Assembly: GCF_900142735.1 (NCBI RefSeq)
Contig: NZ_FRBY01000007.1
Span: forward strand, 124,001 to 188,000
Length of the DNA: 64,000 nt
Source of the DNA: Flavobacterium saccharophilum
Lineage (GTDB): Bacteria; Bacteroidota; Bacteroidia; Flavobacteriales; Flavobacteriaceae
Direction of reading: 5' to 3'
How positions within the stretch are numbered: the first letter of the stretch is position 1; every line of letters begins with the position of its first letter. Positions 35,290 through 43,813 of this stretch are shown here, piece by piece. The position numbers were made by a program, and so were the translations under genes. A model generated the notes under the pieces. That model did not search any database and was not told the DNA's origin. It saw nothing but the letters and a program-made list of their open reading frames with translations.

Positions 35290-37671
35290 ATGATTACAAA
35301 GAAAATCAGTATTTTAATTTTTATAATTTTTACGACTTTTACTTCATTTTCGCAGGAAAAATTCACTTTGAGTGGAACTATAACTGACTTTAAAAATAAC
35401 GAAACCTTAATTGGTGTCAATATTTATATTCCTTCATTAAAGATAGGAACTACCACTAACGAATATGGTTTTTATTCGCTTACTGCCCCAACAGGCGAAC
35501 ATCAAATAGAGATTACATATGTTGGATTCCAAACGGTTCAAAAAACGGTTAACTTAAATCAGAATACCAAAATGAATTTCGGACTGAACGAAGGCGGCGA
35601 AGAACTTCAGGAAGTTGTAATCAAAGACAATAAAGGCAAAATTAATATCAAGTCTCCGGAAATGAGTGCGAACAAACTCTCAATCGCCACCATCAAAAAA
35701 ATGCCGGTTGTTTTGGGAGAAGTCGATGTCTTAAAATCAATTTTATTACTTCCGGGTGTTACGAATGCCGGTGAAGGTGCTTCCGGATTCAACGTTCGTG
35801 GTGGTGGCGCTGATCAGAATTTAATATTATTAGATGAAGCCACAATATTTAATTCCTCTCACGTTTTTGGTTTCTTCTCTGTTTTTAATCCCGATGCTAT
35901 TAAGGATTTAAAACTATATAAAGGAGGAATTCCGGCACGATATGGCGGAAGAGCTTCTTCTGTTCTGGATATTTATCAAAAAGATGGCAGCAGCAAAGAT
36001 TTTCATGTAAATGGAGGAATTGGCTTAATTTCAAGTCGGATTTTAGCGGAAGGTCCTATCGTAAAAGATCGTGGTTCCTTTTTGATTGGAGGTAGAGCTT
36101 CTTACGCACATTTATTCCTTAAGCTATCAGAAGATCAAAAAGACAATTCCGCTTACTTTTATGATTTAAATACCAAACTGAGTTATAAATTGAACGATAA
36201 CAACAATTTGTATTTATCAGGATATTTTGGGCGTGATGTTTTCAGTTTAAATAAAAGCTTCACTAATATCTATGGAAACTCAACCTTAAATCTTCGTTGG
36301 AATCATTTATTTTCTGAAAAATTATTTTCAAACCTGTCTTTAATTTACAGCGACTATTATTATGGATTAGATCTGGATTTTGTGGGATTCAAATGGGATT
36401 CAGGCATCAGAAATTACAATATCAAATATGATTTCAAACATTATATTTCAGATAAATTCAAACTGAATTATGGCTTAAACGGAATCTATTACGAATTTAA
36501 TCCCGGAACCATTAAACCTAGTGATCCCGAATCCGGAATTAACCCCGATCAATTAGACAAAAAATATGCTTTCGAACCTTCTTTTTACATTGACGCCGAA
36601 AATCAGCTTTCAAAAAAAATCACTATTGCTTATGGATTGCGCTATAGCTTATTTTACCGTTTAGGAGAATCTACCGTTAATTTATACGAAAACAACAATG
36701 CAGTTGTCTTTAACTCTGATTTGCAGATTTACGAAAAAGGAACGCCAATCGGAACTAAATATTACGGAAAAAATAAAGTCATCAAGAGCTTTAATAACCT
36801 CGAACCTCGTTTTTCAGCTTCTTACCAGCTAAATGACGATCAGGCAATAAAAGCAAGTTATAATCGAATGGCACAATATCTTCAGTTGATATCGAATACC
36901 TCATCTCCTACTCCACTTGATGTCTGGATGCCAAGTGATACTTATATTAAACCACAAATTGCAGATCAGGTGGCGCTGGGTTATTTCAGAAATATTAAAA
37001 ACGGTGCTTACTCTCTGGAAGTTGAAACCTATTATAAAGAAATTCAAAATCGACTGGATTATATTGATGGTGCCGATTTGATTGCAAACAATGCTATTGA
37101 ACAAGTAATTTTAAACGGACAAATGCGAGCTTATGGTTTAGAATTGATGTTCAAAAAAAATGAAGGTAAATTCAATGGCTGGATTTCGTACACTTTATCC
37201 AAATCAGAACAGCAAACACCGGGAAGAACTCCTGATGAATCTGGAATCAATAACGGACAATGGTACAGTTCTGCATACGACAAAACACATAATTTAGCCA
37301 TTACTTCTGCTTATAACCTGAACGAGAAATGGTCATTTGGCGCTAACTTTGCGTTACAATCCGGACAACCAGTAACTTATCCGAACGGACAATATGAATA
37401 TTTAGGAATAACTGTCCCAAGTTACGGTCTAAGAAACGAGAATCGTCTTCCTGCATACCATCATTTAGATGTTTCGGCGACATTAACTCCAAGAAAAAAC
37501 AGAGACAGAAACTGGAAAGGCGAATGGGTTTTCAGTATTTATAATTTATATAATCGCAAAAATGCAGCCTCTATTAATTTCCGTCAAAATGTAGACACTG
37601 GTCAAAACGAAGCTGTAAAAGTATCTATTTTCGGAGTTGTACCTGCTGTGAGTTATAATTTTAAATTTTAA
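35290..37671 (+). CDS. TonB-dependent receptor with carboxypeptidase-like N-domain
   Basis: The 793-residue outer-membrane protein has a signal peptide (about 1-22), a CarboxypepD_reg-like beta sandwich (about 25-110: LSGTITDFKNNETLIGVNIY), a plug domain (about 120-230, with LLPGVTNAGEGASGFNVRGG) and a 22-strand-type barrel to the C-terminal NFKF. It imports an unknown ligand using TonB energy. The DUF4249 lipoprotein gene follows 36 bp later, a pair repeated many times in Bacteroidota genomes. Confidence 0.93.
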   Translation: MITKKISILIFIIFTTFTSFSQEKFTLSGTITDFKNNETLIGVNIYIPSLKIGTTTNEYGFYSLTAPTGEHQIEITYVGFQTVQKTVNLNQNTKMNFGLNEGGEELQEVVIKDNKGKINIKSPEMSANKLSIATIKKMPVVLGEVDVLKSILLLPGVTNAGEGASGFNVRGGGADQNLILLDEATIFNSSHVFGFFSVFNPDAIKDLKLYKGGIPARYGGRASSVLDIYQKDGSSKDFHVNGGIGLISSRILAEGPIVKDRGSFLIGGRASYAHLFLKLSEDQKDNSAYFYDLNTKLSYKLNDNNNLYLSGYFGRDVFSLNKSFTNIYGNSTLNLRWNHLFSEKLFSNLSLIYSDYYYGLDLDFVGFKWDSGIRNYNIKYDFKHYISDKFKLNYGLNGIYYEFNPGTIKPSDPESGINPDQLDKKYAFEPSFYIDAENQLSKKITIAYGLRYSLFYRLGESTVNLYENNNAVVFNSDLQIYEKGTPIGTKYYGKNKVIKSFNNLEPRFSASYQLNDDQAIKASYNRMAQYLQLISNTSSPTPLDVWMPSDTYIKPQIADQVALGYFRNIKNGAYSLEVETYYKEIQNRLDYIDGADLIANNAIEQVILNGQMRAYGLELMFKKNEGKFNGWISYTLSKSEQQTPGRTPDESGINNGQWYSSAYDKTHNLAITSAYNLNEKWSFGANFALQSGQPVTYPNGQYEYLGITVPSYGLRNENRLPAYHHLDVSATLTPRKNRDRNWKGEWVFSIYNLYNRKNAASINFRQNVDTGQNEAVKVSIFGVVPAVSYNFKF

Positions 37672-37707
37672 AATCACTTTCTGCTCAAGAAGTTAAAAAT
37701 ATATACC

Positions 37708-38529
37708 ATGAAAAAAGTAACTTTACTAATCGTATTTTTTACAGCAATTTTCTTCACCAGTTGCGAAGAAGTTGTTGATGTTGATTTAGATACCGCACCA
37801 CCAAAATTGGTAATTGAAGCGGCAATAAACTGGCAAAAAGGCACAACAGGTAAACAACAGACTATAAAATTAACTACTACAACTGGTTATTTTGAAAACG
37901 TAATTCCAACCGTTTCTGGTGCGACGGTTTATGTAAATAACAGTAGTAATGAACGGTTTAATTTTATAGAAGTTCCAAAAACGGGTCGATATGTATGTAC
38001 TAATTTTAAGCCTGTAATCGATGAAGAATATACATTAACTGTTATTAGTAATGGAAATACTTATACTGCAATTGAGGTTTTAAAATCAGTAGTACCCATT
38101 ACACGAATTGAACAAAATAACGAAGGTGGTTTTACGGGAAAAGATATTGAAATAAAAGCTTTTTATAGTGATCCGTCAGATTCGGAGAATTTTTATTTAT
38201 ACAAATATGTATACTCTAATAAAATCAAATCAACCTATTATGTTGATGATGATGAATTTTATAACGGAAATGAATTTTTCAGTCTTTCAGATGATGATGA
38301 ACTAGAAGTTGGAAATGAAATCGAAATAACGCATTACGGAATTTCGAAACAGTATTATAATTACATGAATATTTTAGTTAGCATTGCAGGCAGTAATGTT
38401 GGAGGACCATTTCAGTCCCCTCCCGCAACTGTCAAGGGAAATATCATCAATACAACCGATAAAAACAATTACCCTTTAGGTTATTTCTCACTTTGCGAAA
38501 CCGATTTAAAAAAATACACCGTAAAATAA
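37708..38529 (+). CDS. DUF4249 domain lipoprotein
   Basis: The 273-residue lipoprotein (lipobox FFTSC, lipid cysteine about 19) starts the mature part with EEVVDVDLDTAPPKLVIEA, the standard DUF4249 opening. It has two beta-rich domains and an acidic loop (about residues 175-200). Found as the partner of a TonB-dependent receptor, it probably sits on the outer-membrane surface; ligand unknown. A GyrI-like gene follows after 10 bp. Confidence 0.88.
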   Translation: MKKVTLLIVFFTAIFFTSCEEVVDVDLDTAPPKLVIEAAINWQKGTTGKQQTIKLTTTTGYFENVIPTVSGATVYVNNSSNERFNFIEVPKTGRYVCTNFKPVIDEEYTLTVISNGNTYTAIEVLKSVVPITRIEQNNEGGFTGKDIEIKAFYSDPSDSENFYLYKYVYSNKIKSTYYVDDDEFYNGNEFFSLSDDDELEVGNEIEITHYGISKQYYNYMNILVSIAGSNVGGPFQSPPATVKGNIINTTDKNNYPLGYFSLCETDLKKYTVK

Positions 38530-38539
38530 ACCAACAAAA

Positions 38540-39022
38540 ATGGAAGCCCAAATTAAAATTTTAACCGAAAAAAAATTAATCGGCAAATATATAATCATGT
38601 CGTTTATGGAAAATAAAACCTTTCAATTATGGAGCGGGTTTATGCCAAGACGAAAGGAAATAAAAAATCCGGTCGATTCTAATTTATATTCGCTTGAAGT
38701 TTTTCCACAGGATTATTTTGATAATTTTGATGCAAATAGAACCTTCCAGAAATGGGCTGCTGTAGAAGTCAAAGATTTTGATACTCTACCAGCTGAAATG
38801 GAATCGTTAATTATTCCAACCGGAATATATGCTATTTTTATACATAAAGGTCCAGCCACTGAAGCGCATCAAACTTATCATTCCATCTTTGCAGAATGGC
38901 TTCCTAATTCTGATTATATAGTAGATGACAGACCACATTTTGCTGTAATGGATGAAAGATACAAAAAGGATGATCCTGATTCTGAAGAAGAAATTTGGAT
39001 TCCTATAAAAAACAGACCGTAA
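38540..39022 (+). CDS. GyrI-like effector-binding domain protein
   Basis: The 160-residue cytoplasmic protein consists of a single GyrI/SHV-like domain (MSFMENKTFQLWSGFMPRR, LIIPTGIYAIFIHKGPATEA, HFAVMDERYK). In AraC-type regulators this domain binds small molecules; here no DNA-binding part is attached. Alone it may sequester or hydrolyse a small ligand. Confidence 0.72.
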   Translation: MEAQIKILTEKKLIGKYIIMSFMENKTFQLWSGFMPRRKEIKNPVDSNLYSLEVFPQDYFDNFDANRTFQKWAAVEVKDFDTLPAEMESLIIPTGIYAIFIHKGPATEAHQTYHSIFAEWLPNSDYIVDDRPHFAVMDERYKKDDPDSEEEIWIPIKNRP

Positions 39023-39042
39023 ATAAAACTCTATTATCATTT

Positions 39043-39621
39043 ATGAATTATAAAAATTATTCTAATGAAGATTTAATTGAAGCCTATAATACAATGTTGG
39101 ATTATTCTGGAAAAGCAAGTAATGAAATTCTTTTAGAAATTGATAAAAGAGGGGGACTTGACGTTTTTCTATCAAACATAGAATTTAACAAATCTAACAA
39201 AGAGGAGATCAATAGAATATCTCAGGAAGTTTACAATCTTAGTAAAGATTTTAATGATTTAGAATTTATAAAAGGTCTCATAAAATCCGAAACATTAGAA
39301 CATAATGAACTAGATAAATTGGTGACATTAAAATTTGAGCAAAATCAAGCATTCTTAAAGAATAGAAAAATTGACCAAAAAACAATATTCGGAAGTTTAG
39401 TTGGAATGATTATAGGCATTATAATTAGTTTAATTTTCTACATTTTAGTCACATCTTTATTAGGCAAATTTGTTTTTTACCCAATAATTGGAGTTTATTT
39501 TATTTGTTATCAAGCAATAAAATTAATTACAAAACAGACTAGAGACAACATATTAGTCTTCTTAAGTTCTTTTGCAGGTACAATTTTAACAATGGTTATA
39601 TTATTTCTTTTTTCAAGATAA
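39043..39621 (+). CDS. Hypothetical membrane protein
   Basis: The 192-residue product from ATG 39043 has a soluble helical N-terminal half (about 1-120) and three hydrophobic segments (about 127-150, 157-177 and 187-209 counting from the longer frame). The frame is open from 38995, overlapping the GyrI-like gene, but the internal ATG is preferred. I do not recognise the family. Confidence 0.6.
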   Translation: MNYKNYSNEDLIEAYNTMLDYSGKASNEILLEIDKRGGLDVFLSNIEFNKSNKEEINRISQEVYNLSKDFNDLEFIKGLIKSETLEHNELDKLVTLKFEQNQAFLKNRKIDQKTIFGSLVGMIIGIIISLIFYILVTSLLGKFVFYPIIGVYFICYQAIKLITKQTRDNILVFLSSFAGTILTMVILFLFSR

Positions 39622-39636
39622 ATTAAAACAAATATC

Positions 39637-40077
39637 ATGCTAACCGAAACGCTAAAATCACTTTTTAACCGTGATCTCAATAAACTAAAAGCTGAGATAG
39701 AATCCTATCAGGACGAAAGTCAAATTTGGGCAATTGACAAAAACATTTCAAATTCGGCCGGAAATCTTTGTTTACATCTCATTGGAAATATTAACACTTA
39801 TATCGGGACCGAATTGGGAAAAACCGGTTATGTTCGAAATCGTCCTTTAGAGTTTTCTTTGAAAGATGTGCCAAGATCTGAAATAATCAACAAAATCGAC
39901 GAAACCATTTTAGTAGTAAATAATACGCTTGATTCTTTGACTGAAGCCGATTTAAAAGCCATTTATCCTCAAATCGTTTTCGAAAAAGAAATGACAACAG
40001 AATTCTTTTTAGTACATCTTTCGACACATTTAGCCTATCATTTGGGACAAATCAATTATCACAGACGTCTTATTTAA
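39637..40077 (+). CDS. DinB-like protein
   Basis: The 146-residue four-helix protein resembles the DinB/DUF1572-type family: GNLCLHLIGNINTYI (first metal His), and the C-terminal HLSTHLAYHLGQINYHRRL with the conserved His residues. Members of this superfamily bind a divalent metal; several are bacillithiol- or mycothiol-dependent transferases. Function here is not determined. Confidence 0.78.
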   Translation: MLTETLKSLFNRDLNKLKAEIESYQDESQIWAIDKNISNSAGNLCLHLIGNINTYIGTELGKTGYVRNRPLEFSLKDVPRSEIINKIDETILVVNNTLDSLTEADLKAIYPQIVFEKEMTTEFFLVHLSTHLAYHLGQINYHRRLI

Positions 40078-40131
40078 TTTTAGATTTTAGATTCCAAAAA
40101 AATCTAAAATCTAAAATCCGAAATCTAAAAT
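40078..40131. repeat. Short inverted/direct repeats of ATCTAAAAT
   Basis: TTTTAGATTTTAGATT is followed by AATCTAAAATCTAAAAT and a further AATCTAAAA copy; the first two parts form an inverted repeat that may end the DinB-like transcript. Confidence 0.65.
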
Positions 40132-40139
40132 AGTACACG

Positions 40140-40147
40140 TACCTTTG
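40140..40147 (+). promoter_or_regulatory. thiN -7 promoter box (TACCTTTG)
   Basis: Exact TAnnTTTG match 26 bp before the ATG. Confidence 0.6.
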
Positions 40148-40172
40148 CACCACAATAAAAAAACAATTCAGC

Positions 40173-40835
40173 ATGTCATCACATCATATAGTTCGAGACG
40201 ATCAGGAACCTGCTTTAATCATTGCCAATGGAGCCGCCTGCAACCCTGAACTATTAGGACAATTACTGGAATGGTCACCGCTTGTTGTTGTTTTAGATTC
40301 GGCTATCGAACGCGTTATTGAATTAGACATAAAAGTCGACGTTCTTCTGGGTGATTTTGATCGTGGTTTCGATCCCGAAATCTATAAAACATCACAATAT
40401 CCAATCGAAATTGTACATGCCCCAGATCAGGACAAAACTGATCTTGAAAAAGCTTTCGATTATTTAATAGCGAGAAAAATTCCAGCCGTCAATGTAGTTT
40501 GGGCCACCGGAAGACGTGCCGATCATACGATTACCAATCTTACTAATATCGTTCGTTATCGCAATTTGCTTAAAATTGTAATTCTCGACGATCACTCCAA
40601 AATATTTTTATTGCCGAATAAATTCGAAAAATGGTACACGGCAAAAACCCCCATTTCGTTGATTCCAATTGGCGTTGTAAACGGAATTAATTCGACCAAC
40701 TTAAATTATCCACTTCAAAATGATACGCTGACAATGGGCTATAGAACCGGAAGTAGTAATTCAGTCGCACAAGACGGGCTTGTAACGATCACGCACAACA
40801 ATGGCGATTTGTTGTTGATGGAGTGTATTGATTAA
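40173..40835 (+). CDS. thiN: Thiamine diphosphokinase
   Basis: The 220-residue enzyme transfers diphosphate from ATP to thiamine. Motifs include IIANGAACNPELL, VLDSAIERVIELDIKVDVLLGDFDR (in parts) with the catalytic acid pair, APDQDKTDLEKAFDYL, WATGRRADHTITNL and the C-terminal thiamine-binding GSSNSVAQDGLVTI. Its box at 40140-40147 makes it independent of the DinB-like gene. Confidence 0.88.
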   Translation: MSSHHIVRDDQEPALIIANGAACNPELLGQLLEWSPLVVVLDSAIERVIELDIKVDVLLGDFDRGFDPEIYKTSQYPIEIVHAPDQDKTDLEKAFDYLIARKIPAVNVVWATGRRADHTITNLTNIVRYRNLLKIVILDDHSKIFLLPNKFEKWYTAKTPISLIPIGVVNGINSTNLNYPLQNDTLTMGYRTGSSNSVAQDGLVTITHNNGDLLLMECID

Positions 40836-40904
40836 ATTGTTCTTTTGAGCGGGAAGTCGAAGGTTCTTTTATACTATCCTAATACCAATTTACATCAACT
40901 AATC

Positions 40905-40940
40905 GAAAAAGCTACAGCCAACACCGTTAGTACCAATACA
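40905..40940. repeat. Cassette-boundary-like repeat, right half (a)
   Basis: GCTACAGCCAACACCGTTAGTACC at 40911-40934 (GCTACAGCCAAC then ACCGTTAGTACC) precedes the first orphan gene. It resembles the right end of the full site at 41568-41700, sharing CGTT-n-TACC. Confidence 0.4.
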
Positions 40941-40963
40941 ACCAAAAGAAACGAACAACAACT

Positions 40964-41563
40964 ATGAAATCAAAATTAATAACAATTTTAATAATCACTT
41001 TACTTATATTTAGTTTCACTAGTAAAAATGAAATTGAAGAATGTTTTATTTCTTTTAAATCTTCTACCAATTTAACACCTGCAACACCAGACAGACTTCC
41101 TGAGGCTTATAGAAAAGGAAGAAAAGTTACCACGTATAAAGGCGAAGTCGAAATCACTTGTATTGATGGTTATAGAGTTTTGTATAATAATAACAAAAAA
41201 GTTCCATTCGTAAATCTAAAAGTAGAGCTTTCAGAGCGTAAAGCATATGAAAAAGACCAAAAACACCTAATTGAAAACTTAAAATATTTAAATTCAAATT
41301 CAAGTGGAATGGAAAGCAAAGACCTAATAGAACTTGAATTTAATGGTTACAAAATTTATGGACTTAGCAGAGGAAGTATTGAATCTGGAAGTACATTAGG
41401 AACCTTTATTATGTTCCCAGGAAATGGTGTTACAGTTTATTTCTACTTCAACAATCTCAAACCAGAATACAGAAATTTTGAAAATGTTGACGACTACAAA
41501 AAACAGCGTGATAGATTTATTAAGGAATACACAAAATACCTGACAACTTGCAAAGGTAAATAA
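40964..41563 (+). CDS. Orphan secreted hypothetical protein (cassette-like gene 1)
   Basis: The 199-residue product has an N-terminal hydrophobic signal (about 1-20) and a soluble, charged mature part with four Cys (including one near each end) and no recognised motif. It lies between attC-like repeats, is monocistronic, and has no homology I can place. Lysine-rich composition resembles its neighbour cassette-like gene. Confidence 0.6.
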   Translation: MKSKLITILIITLLIFSFTSKNEIEECFISFKSSTNLTPATPDRLPEAYRKGRKVTTYKGEVEITCIDGYRVLYNNNKKVPFVNLKVELSERKAYEKDQKHLIENLKYLNSNSSGMESKDLIELEFNGYKIYGLSRGSIESGSTLGTFIMFPGNGVTVYFYFNNLKPEYRNFENVDDYKKQRDRFIKEYTKYLTTCKGK

Positions 41564-41567
41564 GTAC

Positions 41568-41700
41568 TAGAGCTACTACAACGGATTTAGGCAAGTGTCT
41601 TAATAAAAGATTTGTTTTGTATTTAAGAGATTTTGCAAATTCGAAAAATGAGCTTAATTAGTACCAAACCCGCTGTAATATTAGAACGTTGTGAGCTACC
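41568..41700. repeat. attC-like imperfect palindrome between two orphan genes
   Basis: Left end AGAGCTACTACAACGG (41569-41584) and right end AACGTTGTGAGCTACC (41685-41700) are imperfect reverse complements with unpaired extra bases, around a 100-bp AT-rich middle with TTTTGCAAATTCG (41631-41643). The first 32 bases recur after the next gene (42252-42284) with about 24 matches. The arrangement copies integron attC sites, but the ends do not match the canonical RYYYAAC/GTTRRRY. Confidence 0.5.
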
Positions 41701-41724
41701 TTGAAAAAAGCCGAAATAAAAAAA

Positions 41725-42231
41725 ATGCGTTATAAAAGAAAAATTAAATTAGAATTTCACGAAGAGAAATGGTTTAAACTAATTTGTTTTTTTGTATTTT
41801 TTGGATGGTTATTGTATATCATAAATCCAACATTTCAAATTAACAAAAATGAGTTAGTTGAATTAGATGTAACCGTTTATAAAGAATGGAAAACCGGTGG
41901 ACAAAGAAATCCAGTCAAACTTTCTTTTACAGTTAAAGAATATTCTAATCGTTTTGGAATTTATGTTGGTGGCACTTATGGTAGATGGACAGAAGTAACA
42001 GAGACTCTGGTACCAAACAGAAAAATTAAAATTAAAATTCACAAAAGCAATAAGCATAACTTAAATAAAGAAACTGAAGTTATTCCTATATATTATTTAA
42101 AAAACGATAACTCCTACATAATATTTAATGAGGACCAATTCAATGAGGGTGAAAAAAGTTCAGATAATCGTGTTAGGGGATTTTTTGTCATAATTTTTCT
42201 ATTTGGATTATGGAGAATATGTACCGAATAA
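41725..42231 (+). CDS. Orphan membrane-anchored hypothetical protein (cassette-like gene 2)
   Basis: From ATG 41725 the product has 168 residues: a basic N-terminus, a membrane helix (about 16-35, LICFFVFFGWLLYIINP), an external beta-rich domain (VELDVTVYKEWKTGG...), and a second helix at the C-terminus (GFFVIIFLFGLWRICTE). A TTG eight codons upstream is also possible but lies at the end of the repeat. No family recognised. Confidence 0.6.
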   Translation: MRYKRKIKLEFHEEKWFKLICFFVFFGWLLYIINPTFQINKNELVELDVTVYKEWKTGGQRNPVKLSFTVKEYSNRFGIYVGGTYGRWTEVTETLVPNRKIKIKIHKSNKHNLNKETEVIPIYYLKNDNSYIIFNEDQFNEGEKSSDNRVRGFFVIIFLFGLWRICTE

Positions 42232-42250
42232 GAAAAGGCAGTCACACAAA

Positions 42251-42290
42251 CCTACTACAACCGATTTGAGCATTTGATTTAATTGAAAGT
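42251..42290. repeat. Cassette-boundary-like repeat, left half (b)
   Basis: CCTACTACAACCGATTTGAG, continuing GCATTTGATTTAATTG, closely matches the left end of the repeat at 41568-41700. Its right half is missing; the rlmF promoter follows at 42322. Confidence 0.45.
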
Positions 42291-42321
42291 TTTACAAAAT
42301 CTTTTCTAAAAAAGGAATGAC

Positions 42322-42329
42322 TATCTTTG
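42322..42329 (+). promoter_or_regulatory. rlmF -7 promoter box (TATCTTTG)
   Basis: Exact TAnnTTTG match 16 bp before ATG 42345; it excludes the upstream TTG start at 42327, which lies in the box. Confidence 0.65.
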
Positions 42330-42344
42330 CACCAAATTTACAAA

Positions 42345-43316
42345 ATGAAAGCAACAGACAATTCTGAAAAAAACAATTTACATCCTCGAAATCTTCATCG
42401 CTCACGCTATGATTTCAAACTTCTTATTTCAAATTGTCCTGAATTAAAAGCGCATGTTGCCATTAATCTTCATGGAATTGAAACTGTTGATTTCAGTAAT
42501 CCTGTTTCTGTAAAAGTTTTGAATAAGGCTTTATTGCAAACGTATTATGATATTCAAAATTGGGATATTCCCAGAAATTATCTTTGTCCTCCAATTCCCG
42601 GGAGAACAGACTACATACACTATTTAGCCGATTTGTTAGCAGAAACCAATAACGGAATAATTCCTTTGGGCGCAGATGTGCTAGGTTTAGATATTGGAAC
42701 AGGTTCCAACTGTATTTATCCCATTTTAGGAAATGCAATTTACGACTGGAGTTTTGTTGGAACTGATATCGATAAGAAAGCTATCGAAAACTGCAGTAAG
42801 ATTATCGAAAGAAATCCAAAACTAATTGATGCAATAAGTTTACAATTACAAATAGAATCTCGTTTTATTTTCAAAAACATAATTACTCCCGAGGATCGTT
42901 TTACTTTCACAATGTGCAATCCTCCTTTTCATGCATCAGCTGAAGAAGCGAATAAAAGTACATCTAGAAAAGTTTCTAATTTAAATCCAAAGGAAAAGAA
43001 AATTACTAATCCTGTTTTAAATTTTGGAGGACAAAGCGACGAATTATGGTGCAACGGTGGTGAAATAGGTTTTGTAACTCAAATGATTTATGAAAGTGCC
43101 AAATATGCCATGCAATGTCAATGGTTTACTACTTTGGTTTCTAAAAAAGAAAATCTTTCAAGTATTTACAAAACTTTAAATAAAGTAAATGCAGCATCCA
43201 TCAAAACTATCGATATGGCTCAGGGCCAAAAAACAAGCCGAATTGTAGCGTGGACTTTTTTAAGTGAAGCACAGCAAAAATCCTGGAAAATTCAAAACGC
43301 TGATTTTCAGCAATAA
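42345..43316 (+). CDS. rlmF: 23S rRNA (adenine-1618-N6)-methyltransferase
   Basis: The 323-residue SAM-dependent enzyme opens with LHPRNLHRSRYDFKLLI, as RlmF does. The SAM motif is VLGLDIGTGSNCIYP and the N6-adenine catalytic motif is NPPF (in MCNPPFHAS). It methylates A1618 of 23S rRNA. A short leader (~10 nt) is predicted from the promoter box. Confidence 0.93.
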   Translation: MKATDNSEKNNLHPRNLHRSRYDFKLLISNCPELKAHVAINLHGIETVDFSNPVSVKVLNKALLQTYYDIQNWDIPRNYLCPPIPGRTDYIHYLADLLAETNNGIIPLGADVLGLDIGTGSNCIYPILGNAIYDWSFVGTDIDKKAIENCSKIIERNPKLIDAISLQLQIESRFIFKNIITPEDRFTFTMCNPPFHASAEEANKSTSRKVSNLNPKEKKITNPVLNFGGQSDELWCNGGEIGFVTQMIYESAKYAMQCQWFTTLVSKKENLSSIYKTLNKVNAASIKTIDMAQGQKTSRIVAWTFLSEAQQKSWKIQNADFQQ

Positions 43317-43376
43317 AACTTGATATTATTATTTGCTTTTGGTAGATTTGATTGTAAATCATTTAATATCAAAAAC

Positions 43377-43616
43377 ATGGCAGATTATATTGGTTACCTG
43401 GCTTCCGTTTTTATTGTGGGAGGTTTTTTACTGAAAGACCTTAGAACAATCCGATTTATTAATCTCTTTGGATGTATTTGTTTTGTTATTTATGGCATCT
43501 TTTTAAAAGATTATAGCGATGTCAGTCAATGGCTTTTACCCGTTATTATTCCAAATGCTATTTTGGCTGTTGTGCAGCTTTATCATTTAACAGTTAAAGA
43601 TCCTAAGAGATTATAG
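43377..43616 (+). CDS. Small membrane protein, YgjV-like
   Basis: From ATG 43377 the product has 79 residues with three hydrophobic segments (IGYLASVFIVGGFLL, FINLFGCICFVIYGIFL and WLLPVIIPNAILAVVQL). The pattern resembles half of the YgjV/inner-membrane family; similar short proteins are common in Bacteroidota. The frame is open further upstream only with a TTG. Confidence 0.6.
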   Translation: MADYIGYLASVFIVGGFLLKDLRTIRFINLFGCICFVIYGIFLKDYSDVSQWLLPVIIPNAILAVVQLYHLTVKDPKRL

Positions 43617-43672
43617 TTCCATATAAAAATAAAACAATTCTTACAAAAATTTATTATTCATCATTTTTATTA

Positions 43673-43680
43673 TATATTTG
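43673..43680 (+). promoter_or_regulatory. -7 promoter box (TATATTTG) of the DUF3800 leader RNA
   Basis: Exact TAnnTTTG match; transcription would start near 43687, giving about 115-120 nt up to the terminator. Confidence 0.6.
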
Positions 43681-43686
43681 CATTAA

Positions 43687-43807
43687 ATAAATAGGTAATT
43701 CCTGATTCAACGTGGCGGTGAGACATCTACCATAAATGTATTTTTAATACATCGTTCTCAGGGTCTATTTTTAAAAATACCAAAGGGCTTTTATAGCCCT
43801 TTTTTTT
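43687..43807 (+). ncRNA. Structured RNA upstream of DUF3800 gene
   Basis: Between a -7 box and a terminator lie compact stems: CCTGA (43701-43705) with TCAGG (43758-43762) can close a junction holding GGT..ACC (43717-43731) and ATGTATT/AATACAT (43736-43752). Then come GGTCTATTTT/AAAATACC (43762-43781) and the terminator AAAGGGCT/AGCCCTTT with its T tract. GC-rich CGTGGCGGTGAGA stands out from the AT-rich flanks. Several distinct conserved 'DUF3800' RNA motifs are known upstream of DUF3800 genes; I cannot say which, if any, this is. Confidence 0.6.
43782..43807 (+). terminator. Terminator directly before the DUF3800 start codon
   Basis: AAAGGGCT (43782-43789) pairs with AGCCCTTT (43795-43802); the T tract runs to 43807 and ATG begins at 43808. 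Expression of the gene must come from read-through or a switch. Confidence 0.75.
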
Positions 43808-43813
43808 ATGCCC

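Noticed and set aside
40911..42284. Calling the orphan-gene repeats true integron attC sites
   Set aside because: The ends do not match RYYYAAC/GTTRRRY and no integrase is visible, so I report them only as attC-like.
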